DNA from: Eubacteriales bacterium
GTDB taxonomy: Bacteria; Bacillota; Clostridia; Christensenellales; CAG-138
DNA length: 37,739 bases
Reading direction: 5' to 3'
Assembly: GCA_021372675.1 (NCBI GenBank)
Contig: JAJFTZ010000007.1
Coordinates: forward strand, 1-37,739
The notes beneath the pieces are model-generated. The model did not search any database. It had not been told where the DNA came from and worked only from the letters and a program-made list of their open reading frames with translations. Positions 14,865-22,763 of this stretch are shown piece by piece. Position 1 is the first letter of the stretch, and each line of letters opens with the position of its first letter. Position numbers and translations under genes: made by a program.

Positions 14865-15845
14865 ATGGAACGTATCTTAAGCTACGCGCAGGCGCTTCGC
14901 GAGGCCATGTGCGAGCGCATGCGCCGCGACGAGCGCGTGTTTTTGATGGGCGAGGACGTGGGCATCTACGGCGGCACCTTCGGCGTGCCCGAGGGGATGC
15001 TCGAGGAATTCGGCCCCGAGCGCGTGCGCGATACGCCCATCTCCGAAAACGCGTTCATGGGCGCGGGCGTGGGCGCGGCGCTCACGGGCATGCGCCCCAT
15101 TATCGACATCATGTTTTCGGATTTCGTTTCCGTCTGCTTCGACCAGATCGTGAACCAGGCGGCAAAAATGCGCTTCATGCTCGGCGAAAACGCGAGCGTC
15201 CCCATGGTGATACGCCTCGCGGCGGGCGCGGGCACGGGCGCTTCGGCGCAGCATTCGCAATCCCTCGAGGGGCTGTTCTGTCACATCCCGGGCCTCAAGG
15301 TAGTGGTGCCCTCCACCCCCTACGACGCGAAGGGCCTCCTGACAGCCGCCATGCTCGACGATAACCCTGTTTTGGTGTTTGAACAAAAAAAGCTCTATGA
15401 AACCACCGGCCATGTGCCGGCGGGCGAATACATCGTGCCCTTGGGCGCCGCGGACGTGAAGCGCGAGGGAAGCGATCTCTCCATTATCACCTACGGGCGC
15501 ACGGTAGGGATGAGCCTCAACGTCGCCTCTCGCCTCCAAAAAGATGGCATAGAAGCGGAGGTGCTGGACCTTCGCACCCTTTCCCCGCTCGACGTAAACG
15601 CGGTGCTCAAAACGGCCAAAAAGACAGGCCGCGTTTTGATCGTGCACGAGGCGGTTTGCTTCGCGGGCTTCGGCGCGGAGATCGCGGCGGCCATCGCGGG
15701 GAGCGACGCGCTTTCTTCCCTCAAAAAACCCATACGGCGCCTCGGCGCGGCGTTTTCGCCCATCCCCTCCGCGCGCGAGATCGAAACGGCGCTTTTGCCC
15801 AACGAGGAAAGCATTTACGCGGCGGCGAAGGAATTGACGGCATAA
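14865..15845 (+). CDS. TPP-dependent dehydrogenase E1 beta subunit (acetoin or 2-oxoacid type)
   Basis: A 326-residue transketolase-like E1 beta subunit starting MERILSYAQALREAM, four bases after the alpha stop. MGEDVGIYGGTFGV, DTPISENAFMGAGVGAAL and HSQSLEGLFCHIPGLKVV are hallmark segments of PdhB/AcoB. The C-terminal half includes VLIVHEAVCFAGFGAEIAA. It forms the alpha2beta2 E1 component with the preceding gene. The operon ends about 100 bases later at an intrinsic terminator, so the acyl transferase and lipoamide dehydrogenase must come from elsewhere or the enzyme works without them. Confidence 0.92.
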   Translation: MERILSYAQALREAMCERMRRDERVFLMGEDVGIYGGTFGVPEGMLEEFGPERVRDTPISENAFMGAGVGAALTGMRPIIDIMFSDFVSVCFDQIVNQAAKMRFMLGENASVPMVIRLAAGAGTGASAQHSQSLEGLFCHIPGLKVVVPSTPYDAKGLLTAAMLDDNPVLVFEQKKLYETTGHVPAGEYIVPLGAADVKREGSDLSIITYGRTVGMSLNVASRLQKDGIEAEVLDLRTLSPLDVNAVLKTAKKTGRVLIVHEAVCFAGFGAEIAAAIAGSDALSSLKKPIRRLGAAFSPIPSAREIETALLPNEESIYAAAKELTA

Positions 15846-15941
15846 AACGGAAGCCCACCGTTTGGGCGTTGCGGCATCCCCCGTACGATGAAGCTCAAAA
15901 CGGGGAACAGCCGAAGTATCCTCCATGCGGCATACGTCTGT

Positions 15942-15969
15942 GGGAGCGCAATATAGCGCTCCCGTTTTT
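15942..15969 (+). terminator. Intrinsic terminator after the E1 genes
   Basis: GGGAGCGC and GCGCTCCC pair around AATATA and are followed by GTTTTTC. The stretch 15846-15941 before it holds no gene that I can see. Confidence 0.8.
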
Positions 15970-16026
15970 CTTACTTTTAGGCAATGTTATGGTAAAATCA
16001 AATTACTTCCGAACCACGCAATCTTT

Positions 16027-16055
16027 TTGTTGCATTTACAGTCTTAATATATATT
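16027..16055 (+). promoter_or_regulatory. Promoter candidate for the sigma/anti-sigma operon
   Basis: TTGTTG, 17 bases, TATATT, ending 27 bases before the sigma factor start. A second possible pair, TTACTT, 16 bases, TAAAAT, lies at 15971-15998. No promoter of the kind usually used by ECF factors for self-control (GAAC... box) was noticed. Confidence 0.45.
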
Positions 16056-16082
16056 GCATGCACCTCAAAGAAAGGGCACCTC

Positions 16083-16580
16083 ATGGTTAGCGGCGAAGGC
16101 GTACGGGATTTGCATACGCGTCAGGGCTTTTCGGATGCGGCGGCGGCGATGGCGCGGTTGCTGTTTACCGTCAGTTTTTCCATATTGCACGATCAGGAGC
16201 TTTGCGCGGACGCGGTGCAAAACGCGCTTTTAAAGGCATGGAGAAGCCGCCGCAGCCTGCGCGATCCGGAAAAATTCAACGGCTGGCTTGTGAAAATCGT
16301 GATGAACGAAAGCAAGACGCTCCTAAGAAGGCCGGCTACGCTGCCTCTGCGCGAGGAGATCCCCGCCGGACAATTTGGCCACGAGGTCAAGCTGGACGTC
16401 GCAAACGCCGTACTCGGACTCGACGAAAGGTATCGTATCCCGATCGCCCTATTTTATTTTGAGGATATGCCCGTGTCGGAGATCGCCGCATTGCTGGACC
16501 TGCCTAAGGGGACGGTGATATCGCGCCTTTCCCGGGCAAGGGAGAAGCTGAGGAAGGAGCTTAAAGACTATGACGTCTGA
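16083..16580 (+). CDS. ECF-type RNA polymerase sigma factor
   Basis: A 165-residue sigma-70 family protein with only regions 2 and 4. Region 2 includes DAVQNALLKAWRSRRSLRDP and FNGWLVKIVMNESKTLLRR; region 4 has LDERYRIPIALFYFEDMPV and the helix-turn-helix EIAALLDLPKGTVISRLSRA. It directs RNA polymerase to a small regulon, probably in response to an envelope or surface signal. An ATG preceded by GAAAGGG is used. Its last eleven bases overlap the next gene, the likely anti-sigma factor, so the two are translationally coupled. Confidence 0.92.
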   Translation: MVSGEGVRDLHTRQGFSDAAAAMARLLFTVSFSILHDQELCADAVQNALLKAWRSRRSLRDPEKFNGWLVKIVMNESKTLLRRPATLPLREEIPAGQFGHEVKLDVANAVLGLDERYRIPIALFYFEDMPVSEIAALLDLPKGTVISRLSRAREKLRKELKDYDV

Positions 16581-17865
16581 AGCGAATAGCGGCCACGACG
16601 CGCTGGGCCTTCTTCTGAAGGAAATCCGGCCTATGCCAAACGCCGCCTTTACGGCGCGCGTCGAGCATGTTCTTTGCGATATCGCGCAGCCGCGCCCGTC
16701 GCGGATCGGGCGCTTTGCCCTGCGGCGCCCGCTGACCTTTGCCGCCATACTGATTTTAGTTTTGGCTCTATGCGCCGGCACCGCCCTTGCGCTGGAAGCG
16801 CTGTTCCGCAACGTGTTCGGAAATGCACAGGTGAGCATCGAGGAAAAAACGGAGGATGCGCGGGCGCAGTACCCCGCCTTGCGGGAGGAGATCGCGGAAG
16901 CGGAGGAAAAGGAACCGGAGAAAGCGGCGGCGCTCGATTCCAAACTCGACTTCGAAGCGACGAACGACGCTATTTTAAGGAGCGTCATGTGGCACGTCGC
17001 GGAAAACGCCGTCGTGGTGGGAGAGCAAAGCGGCGGCGTCCTCCTGTCGGAGTTCGCGGTATACGATGTGCCGGGCATGGCCGAGGAGGTGGCAAGGCGT
17101 TTGTTCCTCGGCTGCGCGGCGCCGGCCGATGCGGATTTAAAAAGCCTTTGCCCGTCCGTGTATATCGACGGCTATCTTATGGCCGCGCGCTATTGGGACG
17201 TACCATGGAAAAACAGCGGCAAGGAGCAGTACGCCATCTATGAATTCGAGCCGAACCGCAGCGCCTCCGGCCTGCCCGCACAGTCGCTCATAACGGTGGA
17301 GATGGGCGGCACTCAATTCTGTTTTCGCTACGATTGGGAAACAAAAGCCGTCGCGCTGCCCGCCGGCGACGCCGAGCGGCAGGGCTGGCTTGCGGAGTCC
17401 GAAAGGCTGGAAGCGGCCACGGCGGCCTCGCTCCCCTGCGTATGCCTGACCGGGGCCGTTACGCTAAGCGGCGTTACCGTTTCCGTCTCGGACGTTGCGC
17501 TCGATGAAAATGTGCTTCGCATTTCCGCGGATATCGCCGCCGATGAAAGCATACGCGGCCATTACGGCGCGGTGACGGATATTACCGTGACCGTAAAAGG
17601 GCGCGCGTATAAAATGGGCGTCTCTCTCAACGTGATCCGCGTGCTGCCGGATGATTTCGATTTTTCAAAAGAGCTGACCAAGCAGGCATGTTGGGATATC
17701 ACACTGCCGTTCCACGCCAACGAGCTCGCGGGCGAGGAACTCGTTTTCGCCTTTACGCTGCGCACCGACGAAACGACGGACGCAGAGGGGCGTGAGCATG
17801 TGACCACCCTTGGGCAGCCGGCGTTCAGGCTCAAGGTTTCAAAAAAGGGAAGCGGCGAAAGCTGA
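16570..17865 (+). CDS. Probable membrane-anchored anti-sigma factor with large outer domain
   Basis: A 431-residue protein: an N-terminal cytoplasmic part of about 55 residues, one membrane helix (about 58-78, ILILVLALCAGTALAL), then about 350 residues expected outside the cell. A coiled, Glu/Ala-rich piece (EEIAEAEEKEPEKAA) follows the helix. The outer part resembles DUF4179-like anti-sigma proteins of Clostridia, though I cannot confirm the family. It overlaps the sigma gene, the usual arrangement for sigma/anti-sigma pairs; the short N-terminal part would hold the sigma factor at the membrane. No classical zinc-binding HxxxCxxC motif is present. Confidence 0.75.
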   Translation: MTSEANSGHDALGLLLKEIRPMPNAAFTARVEHVLCDIAQPRPSRIGRFALRRPLTFAAILILVLALCAGTALALEALFRNVFGNAQVSIEEKTEDARAQYPALREEIAEAEEKEPEKAAALDSKLDFEATNDAILRSVMWHVAENAVVVGEQSGGVLLSEFAVYDVPGMAEEVARRLFLGCAAPADADLKSLCPSVYIDGYLMAARYWDVPWKNSGKEQYAIYEFEPNRSASGLPAQSLITVEMGGTQFCFRYDWETKAVALPAGDAERQGWLAESERLEAATAASLPCVCLTGAVTLSGVTVSVSDVALDENVLRISADIAADESIRGHYGAVTDITVTVKGRAYKMGVSLNVIRVLPDDFDFSKELTKQACWDITLPFHANELAGEELVFAFTLRTDETTDAEGREHVTTLGQPAFRLKVSKKGSGES

Positions 17866-17909
17866 CGCGGACAGGAGGCGTTTTCGGCAGCCGCCCTACC
17901 GTAAAGGGG

Positions 17910-18788
17910 TTATATTTCCCGGGAAATCGTCACGATAACAAGCTCGGGCCTGTTGAACACGCGAAGGGGGAACAGGCTGTTGCCGAGGCCCCGGCTCACA
18001 TACATGGCCGTATTGTTTTGATCGTAGCGGCCGCTTGTATACCTTGGAAAGAGCCCCTGATCCGGCGCGTACAGCGCGCCGAGAAGGGGAAGGCGCACCT
18101 GCCCGCCGTGCGCGTGGCCCGAAAACACCAAATCCATACCCGCTCCGGCGTAGAGCTCAAAAAGCTCCGGGCGGTGCGAAAGGAGCAGCTTGAAGCCCCC
18201 CGCGTTTTCCCATTCGGAAAGAAAATCGGAAAGCCCGCTCGTATCCGTGCCCTGCGCGTAGGCGGTTGTGAGAAAATCCGGATCGCGCGCGCCGAGCACG
18301 GTAATACTTTCGCCCTCGCGTGAAAGGGTGTACGCCGCGTCGTCGAGCACCGTGACGCCCGCTGAAAGAAGCGCCTCGCGAACCTCGCCGTAATGCCCCG
18401 ACCATGCCTCGTGGTTGCCGGAAACGTAAACGACGGGCGCGAGCTTTACGGCGCCGTCGATCAGCTCCATGGCCGTTTCAAGGTCGTAGCGGCGGCGGTC
18501 GACGAGGTCGCCCGTGACCACGATAAGATCGGGCGCTTCGGCCCCGAGCCTTTCGAGGATGTTCCGCTGCCCCGCGCCGAAACGCTTGCTGTGAAGGTCG
18601 GAAATATGGGCGATCACAAAGCCGTCAAACGCCTCGGGCACCTTGCCGCTCGCGTAAACGCGCCTCGTTACGACGAGGGCGTTGTTTTGCCACGCGAGAA
18701 AACACGCGAGAAGGAGGAGCGCCGCAGTGAGAAGGAAAAGGCCGCGCCTCTTTTGCTTGATCCGCTTCACGGGCGCTTTACCCCCCAT
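17910..18788 (-). CDS. Metallophosphoesterase, YkuE-like, membrane anchored
   Basis: A 292-residue calcineurin-fold phosphoesterase with one N-terminal helix (about residues 15-33). The metal-binding motifs occur in order: HISDLHS, VTGDLVDR, YVSGNHEAW, LSHRPE and SGHAHGGQVRLP. This GHAHGGQ form is that of YkuE/YaeI proteins, which act on lipid-linked phosphoesters such as UDP-diacylglucosamine or wall-related substrates. The ATG at 18788 begins one base after the stop of the LCP gene; there is no clear ribosome site, so coupling to the upstream gene is likely. An in-frame ATG 30 bases further upstream would overlap the LCP gene. Confidence 0.9.
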   Translation of the reverse strand: MGGKAPVKRIKQKRRGLFLLTAALLLLACFLAWQNNALVVTRRVYASGKVPEAFDGFVIAHISDLHSKRFGAGQRNILERLGAEAPDLIVVTGDLVDRRRYDLETAMELIDGAVKLAPVVYVSGNHEAWSGHYGEVREALLSAGVTVLDDAAYTLSREGESITVLGARDPDFLTTAYAQGTDTSGLSDFLSEWENAGGFKLLLSHRPELFELYAGAGMDLVFSGHAHGGQVRLPLLGALYAPDQGLFPRYTSGRYDQNNTAMYVSRGLGNSLFPLRVFNRPELVIVTISREI

Positions 18789-18789
18789 T

Positions 18790-20277
18790 CTATGTGCGCG
18801 GCGACAGGGTATCCGCATAGGCGGGCAAAATGCTGTAGAATTCTTCGGGCAAAAGCGCTTTGGTGAAATGCTCCTTGTAGAGGCCGTAATTTAAGCACAC
18901 CGTCCACATGGCCTGCCGTATCCGCGCCACGGAAGCCGAAATGGCGTCGGTATCGAAAGGCGTCTTTAGCAACGCCTCCTGTTTTTCCTCCGAGAGGGAG
19001 GCGGGGATAACGCGCACGGCGGCGGCGTTCACCTGCTCCATGGCGGAAAGAAGCTCCTGAATATCCCACGCGGGCGCGGGCGCGTAGGGATCCTGCGCCG
19101 CGGGGTCGGTATAGAGGCCGTTAGATTGCAGAATACCGAGGATGTTTTGCGAGCCCGTCACATAGGCGAGCGCGTCGGCGGCGGCCTTATCGGCCTGCAC
19201 ATAGGCGATGTCGTAGCGCGGATCGGGCTCGAGAGAAACGCCGAAAATCTCCCGCACGAGCTCCCGGAGCGCATCGTTTTTGAGCACGTAAAACGACGCG
19301 CCGTTGTAGGGGGTACCGCTGATGTACTCGCCCGCGAGCGTGTGGCGGCGGAGGTTTGCGGTGTCGAAATCGAGCGCGAACATGGAAAGCGCCGCGATTT
19401 GGTCGAAGTTGAGGTTCGTATCGATATAGTCCTTCACGCCGAGGTAGACGTTGGGGAGGTTCACGAGCTGGTTTCTCGATTTTAGCTGGTTGAAGATAGC
19501 GAACAGCATCCTCTGCTGGCGGTCGGCGCGGTTCACGTCGGTGCCGTAGCCCTTGCGCGCGCGGCAGTAATCGAGCACCTGCTGGCCGTTGAGGTGCTGC
19601 ATGCCCTTTTCGAGCACGCGCCCGTTGAGCACAATGCGAAGATCCACGTCGTAATCCACGCCGCCCATCGCATCCACCACCGCCTTCATGCCCGCCATGT
19701 TCACGCCCGCATAATAGCGGATGGGCACGCCCAAAAGGCTTGCCACGGTGTTCATGGCGTAGTTAAAGCCGTCGCCCTTGGCGCTGCCGCCCTTGGCGAA
19801 CGCGGCGTTGATTTTGAAATGGCCCTCCACGTTGTAGATGGGCGCGTAGGTATCGCGCGGGACGGAGATGAGGTCCACCGTTTTATTTTCGAAATCCACC
19901 GTCAAAAGCATGATGACGTCGCTTCGGAAATTGTTTTCCTCGTCGCGGTAGAGCGCGCTCGATTCGTCGTTCCGCTCGGGGCTTTCATCCCAGCCGAGCA
20001 GGAGGATGTTCACGCGGTTTTTCATAAAGTCCGCGTCCGCGGCGGCTTTTAGCGCCTCCAGCGGCGAAATCGTCGGCTCCGGCGTCGCCTCCCCGGGCGC
20101 GCCCGTTTGCGGCGCGCCGCTTTGCCCGGGGGCCGCGGGCGTGGGCGTGGAAGCCTCGTTGAAAGCGCGCATGGGGTCGGATTGCAGGTTTTTCAAATAG
20201 GCGCCCGCCGCCGCAAGCGCCGCGACCAGTATGAGAAGCGCGATCAAGAGCGCGGTAAGGCCTTTTTTCCTCTTCAT
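18790..20277 (-). CDS. LytR-CpsA-Psr (LCP) family cell-wall ligase
   Basis: A 495-residue protein with a short cytoplasmic tail, one membrane helix (residues 8-27) and a Pro/Thr/Ala linker. The LCP domain spans about residues 85-290, with RSDVIMLLTVDFENKTVDLI, SVPRDTY, HFKINAAFA and YCRARKGYGTDVNRADRQQR; the arginines and aspartates of these motifs bind the polyprenyl phosphate substrate. LCP enzymes attach teichoic acids or capsular polymers to peptidoglycan at the outer face of the membrane. About 200 residues after the LCP domain have no family I recognise. The start overlaps the end of the acyltransferase gene by four bases. Confidence 0.92.
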   Translation of the reverse strand: MKRKKGLTALLIALLILVAALAAAGAYLKNLQSDPMRAFNEASTPTPAAPGQSGAPQTGAPGEATPEPTISPLEALKAAADADFMKNRVNILLLGWDESPERNDESSALYRDEENNFRSDVIMLLTVDFENKTVDLISVPRDTYAPIYNVEGHFKINAAFAKGGSAKGDGFNYAMNTVASLLGVPIRYYAGVNMAGMKAVVDAMGGVDYDVDLRIVLNGRVLEKGMQHLNGQQVLDYCRARKGYGTDVNRADRQQRMLFAIFNQLKSRNQLVNLPNVYLGVKDYIDTNLNFDQIAALSMFALDFDTANLRRHTLAGEYISGTPYNGASFYVLKNDALRELVREIFGVSLEPDPRYDIAYVQADKAAADALAYVTGSQNILGILQSNGLYTDPAAQDPYAPAPAWDIQELLSAMEQVNAAAVRVIPASLSEEKQEALLKTPFDTDAISASVARIRQAMWTVCLNYGLYKEHFTKALLPEEFYSILPAYADTLSPRT

Positions 20278-21437
20278 AAAATGAAACCTTCTTTAATCAT
20301 GCGAAACAGCTCGAAATATTTGCGGCCGCAGAAGGGCGGCGCCGCGAGAAGCTCGAAGTGGCCGTCCGTATGGGTAAAGGTGACATTGGCGCGCCCGTAT
20401 ACCGCCATGGCCGAAATATCGGAAATCAGGAGCGTAGTTTCACCGCACGTGAGGCGGTCGCGGCACATCGTGAGCCGCCCGGCATCCGCAGGCTCCTCCG
20501 CGTGGCCGGGCAGAACGCGCACGAGGCGCACGTTTTCATCCGTAAATACGGGCGCGGCGCTTTGCTCCGCCGCGATCTCCTTTAGCCTATGCGTTTGCCA
20601 CGCATCCCATTCGGCGATGGTCGTATAGGGCGTATCCCCCTCGAGATACCCATATTCCGTAAACTGCGCGCGCAGCCCGCAATCGCAGAAAAACTCGTTT
20701 TTATGGCTGTGGAGCGTGCCGATCCCGCCGCAGCGCGGGCAGATGTAGAGCGCGGTCTCGAGCCACTCCGCACGATCCTTGCCCTTGAAACGAACCCGCT
20801 CCTGCTCCTGGCGCGCGTAGGCGTCCTCGAAAAGGTCCTCCGCTAAGATACGGTTCACCTCGTCGGCGCTCATGTTTTTGAGCGCAGGGGGTTCGTACAC
20901 GTTTACCGTATAGCCGAGCATTTTGCCGCGCCGCATTTTTTTGCCCCAGCGCGGCGTGGTGAAATAGCCGCCCTCCAGCTTGAAGGTGACGACCGGTACG
21001 CCCGCCGCCTTGGCAAGCTTGCCCGTGGCGGGAGGTATGGGGAAGGTAAGGCCGTTAAAGGAACGGTCGCCCTCGGCGAACACGCAGATGTTATGCCCGC
21101 GCCGCAGGCGCCTGAGCATCTCCATGGCGGCGCTCGCCTCGGTGCCCCCCTTGAGGCGGGAGATGGGATCGAAATAGCGCACCAGAAGCTTTGACAAAAA
21201 GCCCTTGCGGAAGATGTGCTCGCTCGCCACAAAATACATCTGCTCGTCGAACGCGAGGTTCACGAGCACCGGGTCGAGGTCGGCGTTGTGGTTGGCGAAT
21301 ATAAGAAAAGGCCCCTTCACCCCCGTAACCGGCACGGGCGTGTAGCGGAACATCCTAAGAAATAACGGCTTTAACAAAGCCTTTAAAACACGATACGCCC
21401 TCATGTGGCGCAAACGATCCCTTGTAACGTCGCTCAC
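20274..21437 (-). CDS. 1-acylglycerol-3-phosphate acyltransferase (PlsC-like) with zinc-ribbon C-terminal part
   Basis: From the GTG at 21437 (GAGG eight bases before) the protein has 387 residues; an ATG at 21404 is also possible. A frame reaching back to 21644 would cross the promoter and is rejected. The acyltransferase motifs are NHNADLD (the NHX4D type) and FAEGDRSFNG, then VPVVTFKLEGGY. About 100 residues later comes CPRCGG and, 15 residues on, CDCG, which look like a zinc ribbon, followed by a small C-terminal domain. Such tails are not in standard PlsC. It should acylate a glycerophospholipid precursor at the membrane; the cotranscribed LCP and phosphoesterase suggest an envelope lipid role. 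Confidence 0.85.
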   Translation of the reverse strand: MSDVTRDRLRHMRAYRVLKALLKPLFLRMFRYTPVPVTGVKGPFLIFANHNADLDPVLVNLAFDEQMYFVASEHIFRKGFLSKLLVRYFDPISRLKGGTEASAAMEMLRRLRRGHNICVFAEGDRSFNGLTFPIPPATGKLAKAAGVPVVTFKLEGGYFTTPRWGKKMRRGKMLGYTVNVYEPPALKNMSADEVNRILAEDLFEDAYARQEQERVRFKGKDRAEWLETALYICPRCGGIGTLHSHKNEFFCDCGLRAQFTEYGYLEGDTPYTTIAEWDAWQTHRLKEIAAEQSAAPVFTDENVRLVRVLPGHAEEPADAGRLTMCRDRLTCGETTLLISDISAMAVYGRANVTFTHTDGHFELLAAPPFCGRKYFELFRMIKEGFIL

Positions 21438-21485
21438 GGCCGATGCCTCGCTTCCGACAGAAATAGAGGAAAACCACCTATTATG

Positions 21486-21514
21486 ATAATACAACGCGCA
21501 AAACGTGTTTTCAA
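21486..21514 (-). promoter_or_regulatory. Promoter of the acyltransferase-LCP-phosphoesterase operon
   Basis: On the minus strand TTGAAA, 17 bases, TATTAT. It fixes the earliest possible start of the acyltransferase to positions below 21480. Confidence 0.7.
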
Positions 21515-21635
21515 GCAAAATGCGCCGCCGCCGGAACGGCGCGAGCGGGCGGACTTGCGAAAAAACCTGTGGAGCGGCGGCCGCGAAAGAAGTATGATAT
21601 GGTAAGGAGAGCACAGGAAGGGAGCCGGGGAAACG

Positions 21636-22472
21636 ATGCAGCACCCCCGCCTTAAAAGTTTTATCCGCGCCTTAACATGCGCGCTTTTTGCGGCGCTTGT
21701 CCTAGCTTTCGCTGGATGCGCCGTAAAAGGCCCCGCCGATCACCTTATGGAAACGCCCGCTTTTCAAGACCGCGCAAGCGCGGACATGCCGAACGCGAGC
21801 GCTCCGCCTTCCCCGCCCGCGCGCGGCGAACGGGAATACGCACTGCATTTCAGCGAAGATAACGCGCCGGTCGCGCAAAAATCGGAGGTTCGGCCGCTCG
21901 GCCTTTCCGAGGCCGAAAACCCCTTCTTTGAGGAAACGGTCGGCGTCTGCCGCGTTTTCATCTGGAGGGCGGACGCGCTCAATGCCTGCGTGGGCGTGGA
22001 GACCGAAGCGGGCTCGTTTTTTCTCCTTGCAAGCGGCGCGATGTACGATAACGGCTACGAAATTTCGGCCTTCTCCGGCACGCTCGGCGCGAGCGGCATA
22101 CGTGTGATTGTTCCGGAAGGAACAGCCGCGGTGATGACGTATTATTATACGTTGGAAAACGGCATGCCCGCCCTGCTCGCCTTCGCGAACAACGCGGCGG
22201 AATATGATCTCGACGGGGACGGCGACAAGGAGCTTATCTGCCGCATGATCACCAACCCCCCGACCTGTTGGATTGCGAAAAGCGCGGACGGCGCGGTCGT
22301 ATGGAGCGAGGACATGCACCTCCTAACGGGCGCGAACGGGGGCGTGGAATACGACCCCGGGAAAAACGCGTTTACGGCGCAGTGGTACGAGCCCGGCGAG
22401 GGCGGCGACGTAAAGGATAGGGTTTTCGGGGAATACGCCTACGAAAGCGGCAGGCTTATCCTGCTCGGATAA
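21636..22472 (+). CDS. Putative lipoprotein of unknown function
   Basis: A 278-residue protein with a lipoprotein signal: positive start, hydrophobic ALTCALFAALVLAFAGC with Cys28 as the lipidation site, then a Pro/Ser/Ala-rich linker. The mature part contains DLDGDGDKE, a calcium-binding-like loop seen in FG-GAP/VCBS repeats, and no other motif I recognise. GGAAGGGAG and GGGG precede the ATG. A TATGAT at 21593-21598 may be the -10 box of its promoter, divergent from the acyltransferase promoter; no good -35 box was seen. It probably sits on the outer face of the membrane. Confidence 0.75.
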   Translation: MQHPRLKSFIRALTCALFAALVLAFAGCAVKGPADHLMETPAFQDRASADMPNASAPPSPPARGEREYALHFSEDNAPVAQKSEVRPLGLSEAENPFFEETVGVCRVFIWRADALNACVGVETEAGSFFLLASGAMYDNGYEISAFSGTLGASGIRVIVPEGTAAVMTYYYTLENGMPALLAFANNAAEYDLDGDGDKELICRMITNPPTCWIAKSADGAVVWSEDMHLLTGANGGVEYDPGKNAFTAQWYEPGEGGDVKDRVFGEYAYESGRLILLG

Positions 22473-22485
22473 AGGGAGGTAAACG

Positions 22486-22734
22486 ATGAAGCTCATACGG
22501 TATAAAAAGGCGCTCAACATTGCGTGGTACGCGCTTTTTGCGGTGCTCGCGGTTATGACGTTTTTATTGAAAAGCAGCGGCGTATGCTATTTGACCTTTG
22601 CCGCGAGGCTCAAAAGCGACCCGCTTTTGATCGCGTATCTTATCGTGTTCGCCGTTTTTGCGGCGACGACGGTTTTTAGCCTCCTGGCGGACAGCGCGGC
22701 GAAGAAGGAACGGGAAAGAGAAAAGAAGGACTAA
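22486..22734 (+). CDS. Small membrane protein, two helices
   Basis: An 82-residue protein with helices at about 12-28 and 46-66 and a charged tail (KKEREREKKD). It follows the lipoprotein gene by 13 bases with a strong GGGAGG site. No family is recognised; cotranscription with the lipoprotein is likely. Confidence 0.7.
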   Translation: MKLIRYKKALNIAWYALFAVLAVMTFLLKSSGVCYLTFAARLKSDPLLIAYLIVFAVFAATTVFSLLADSAAKKEREREKKD

Positions 22735-22763
22735 AGGGGTATTTTGCAGTTTTATAGGGGGGT

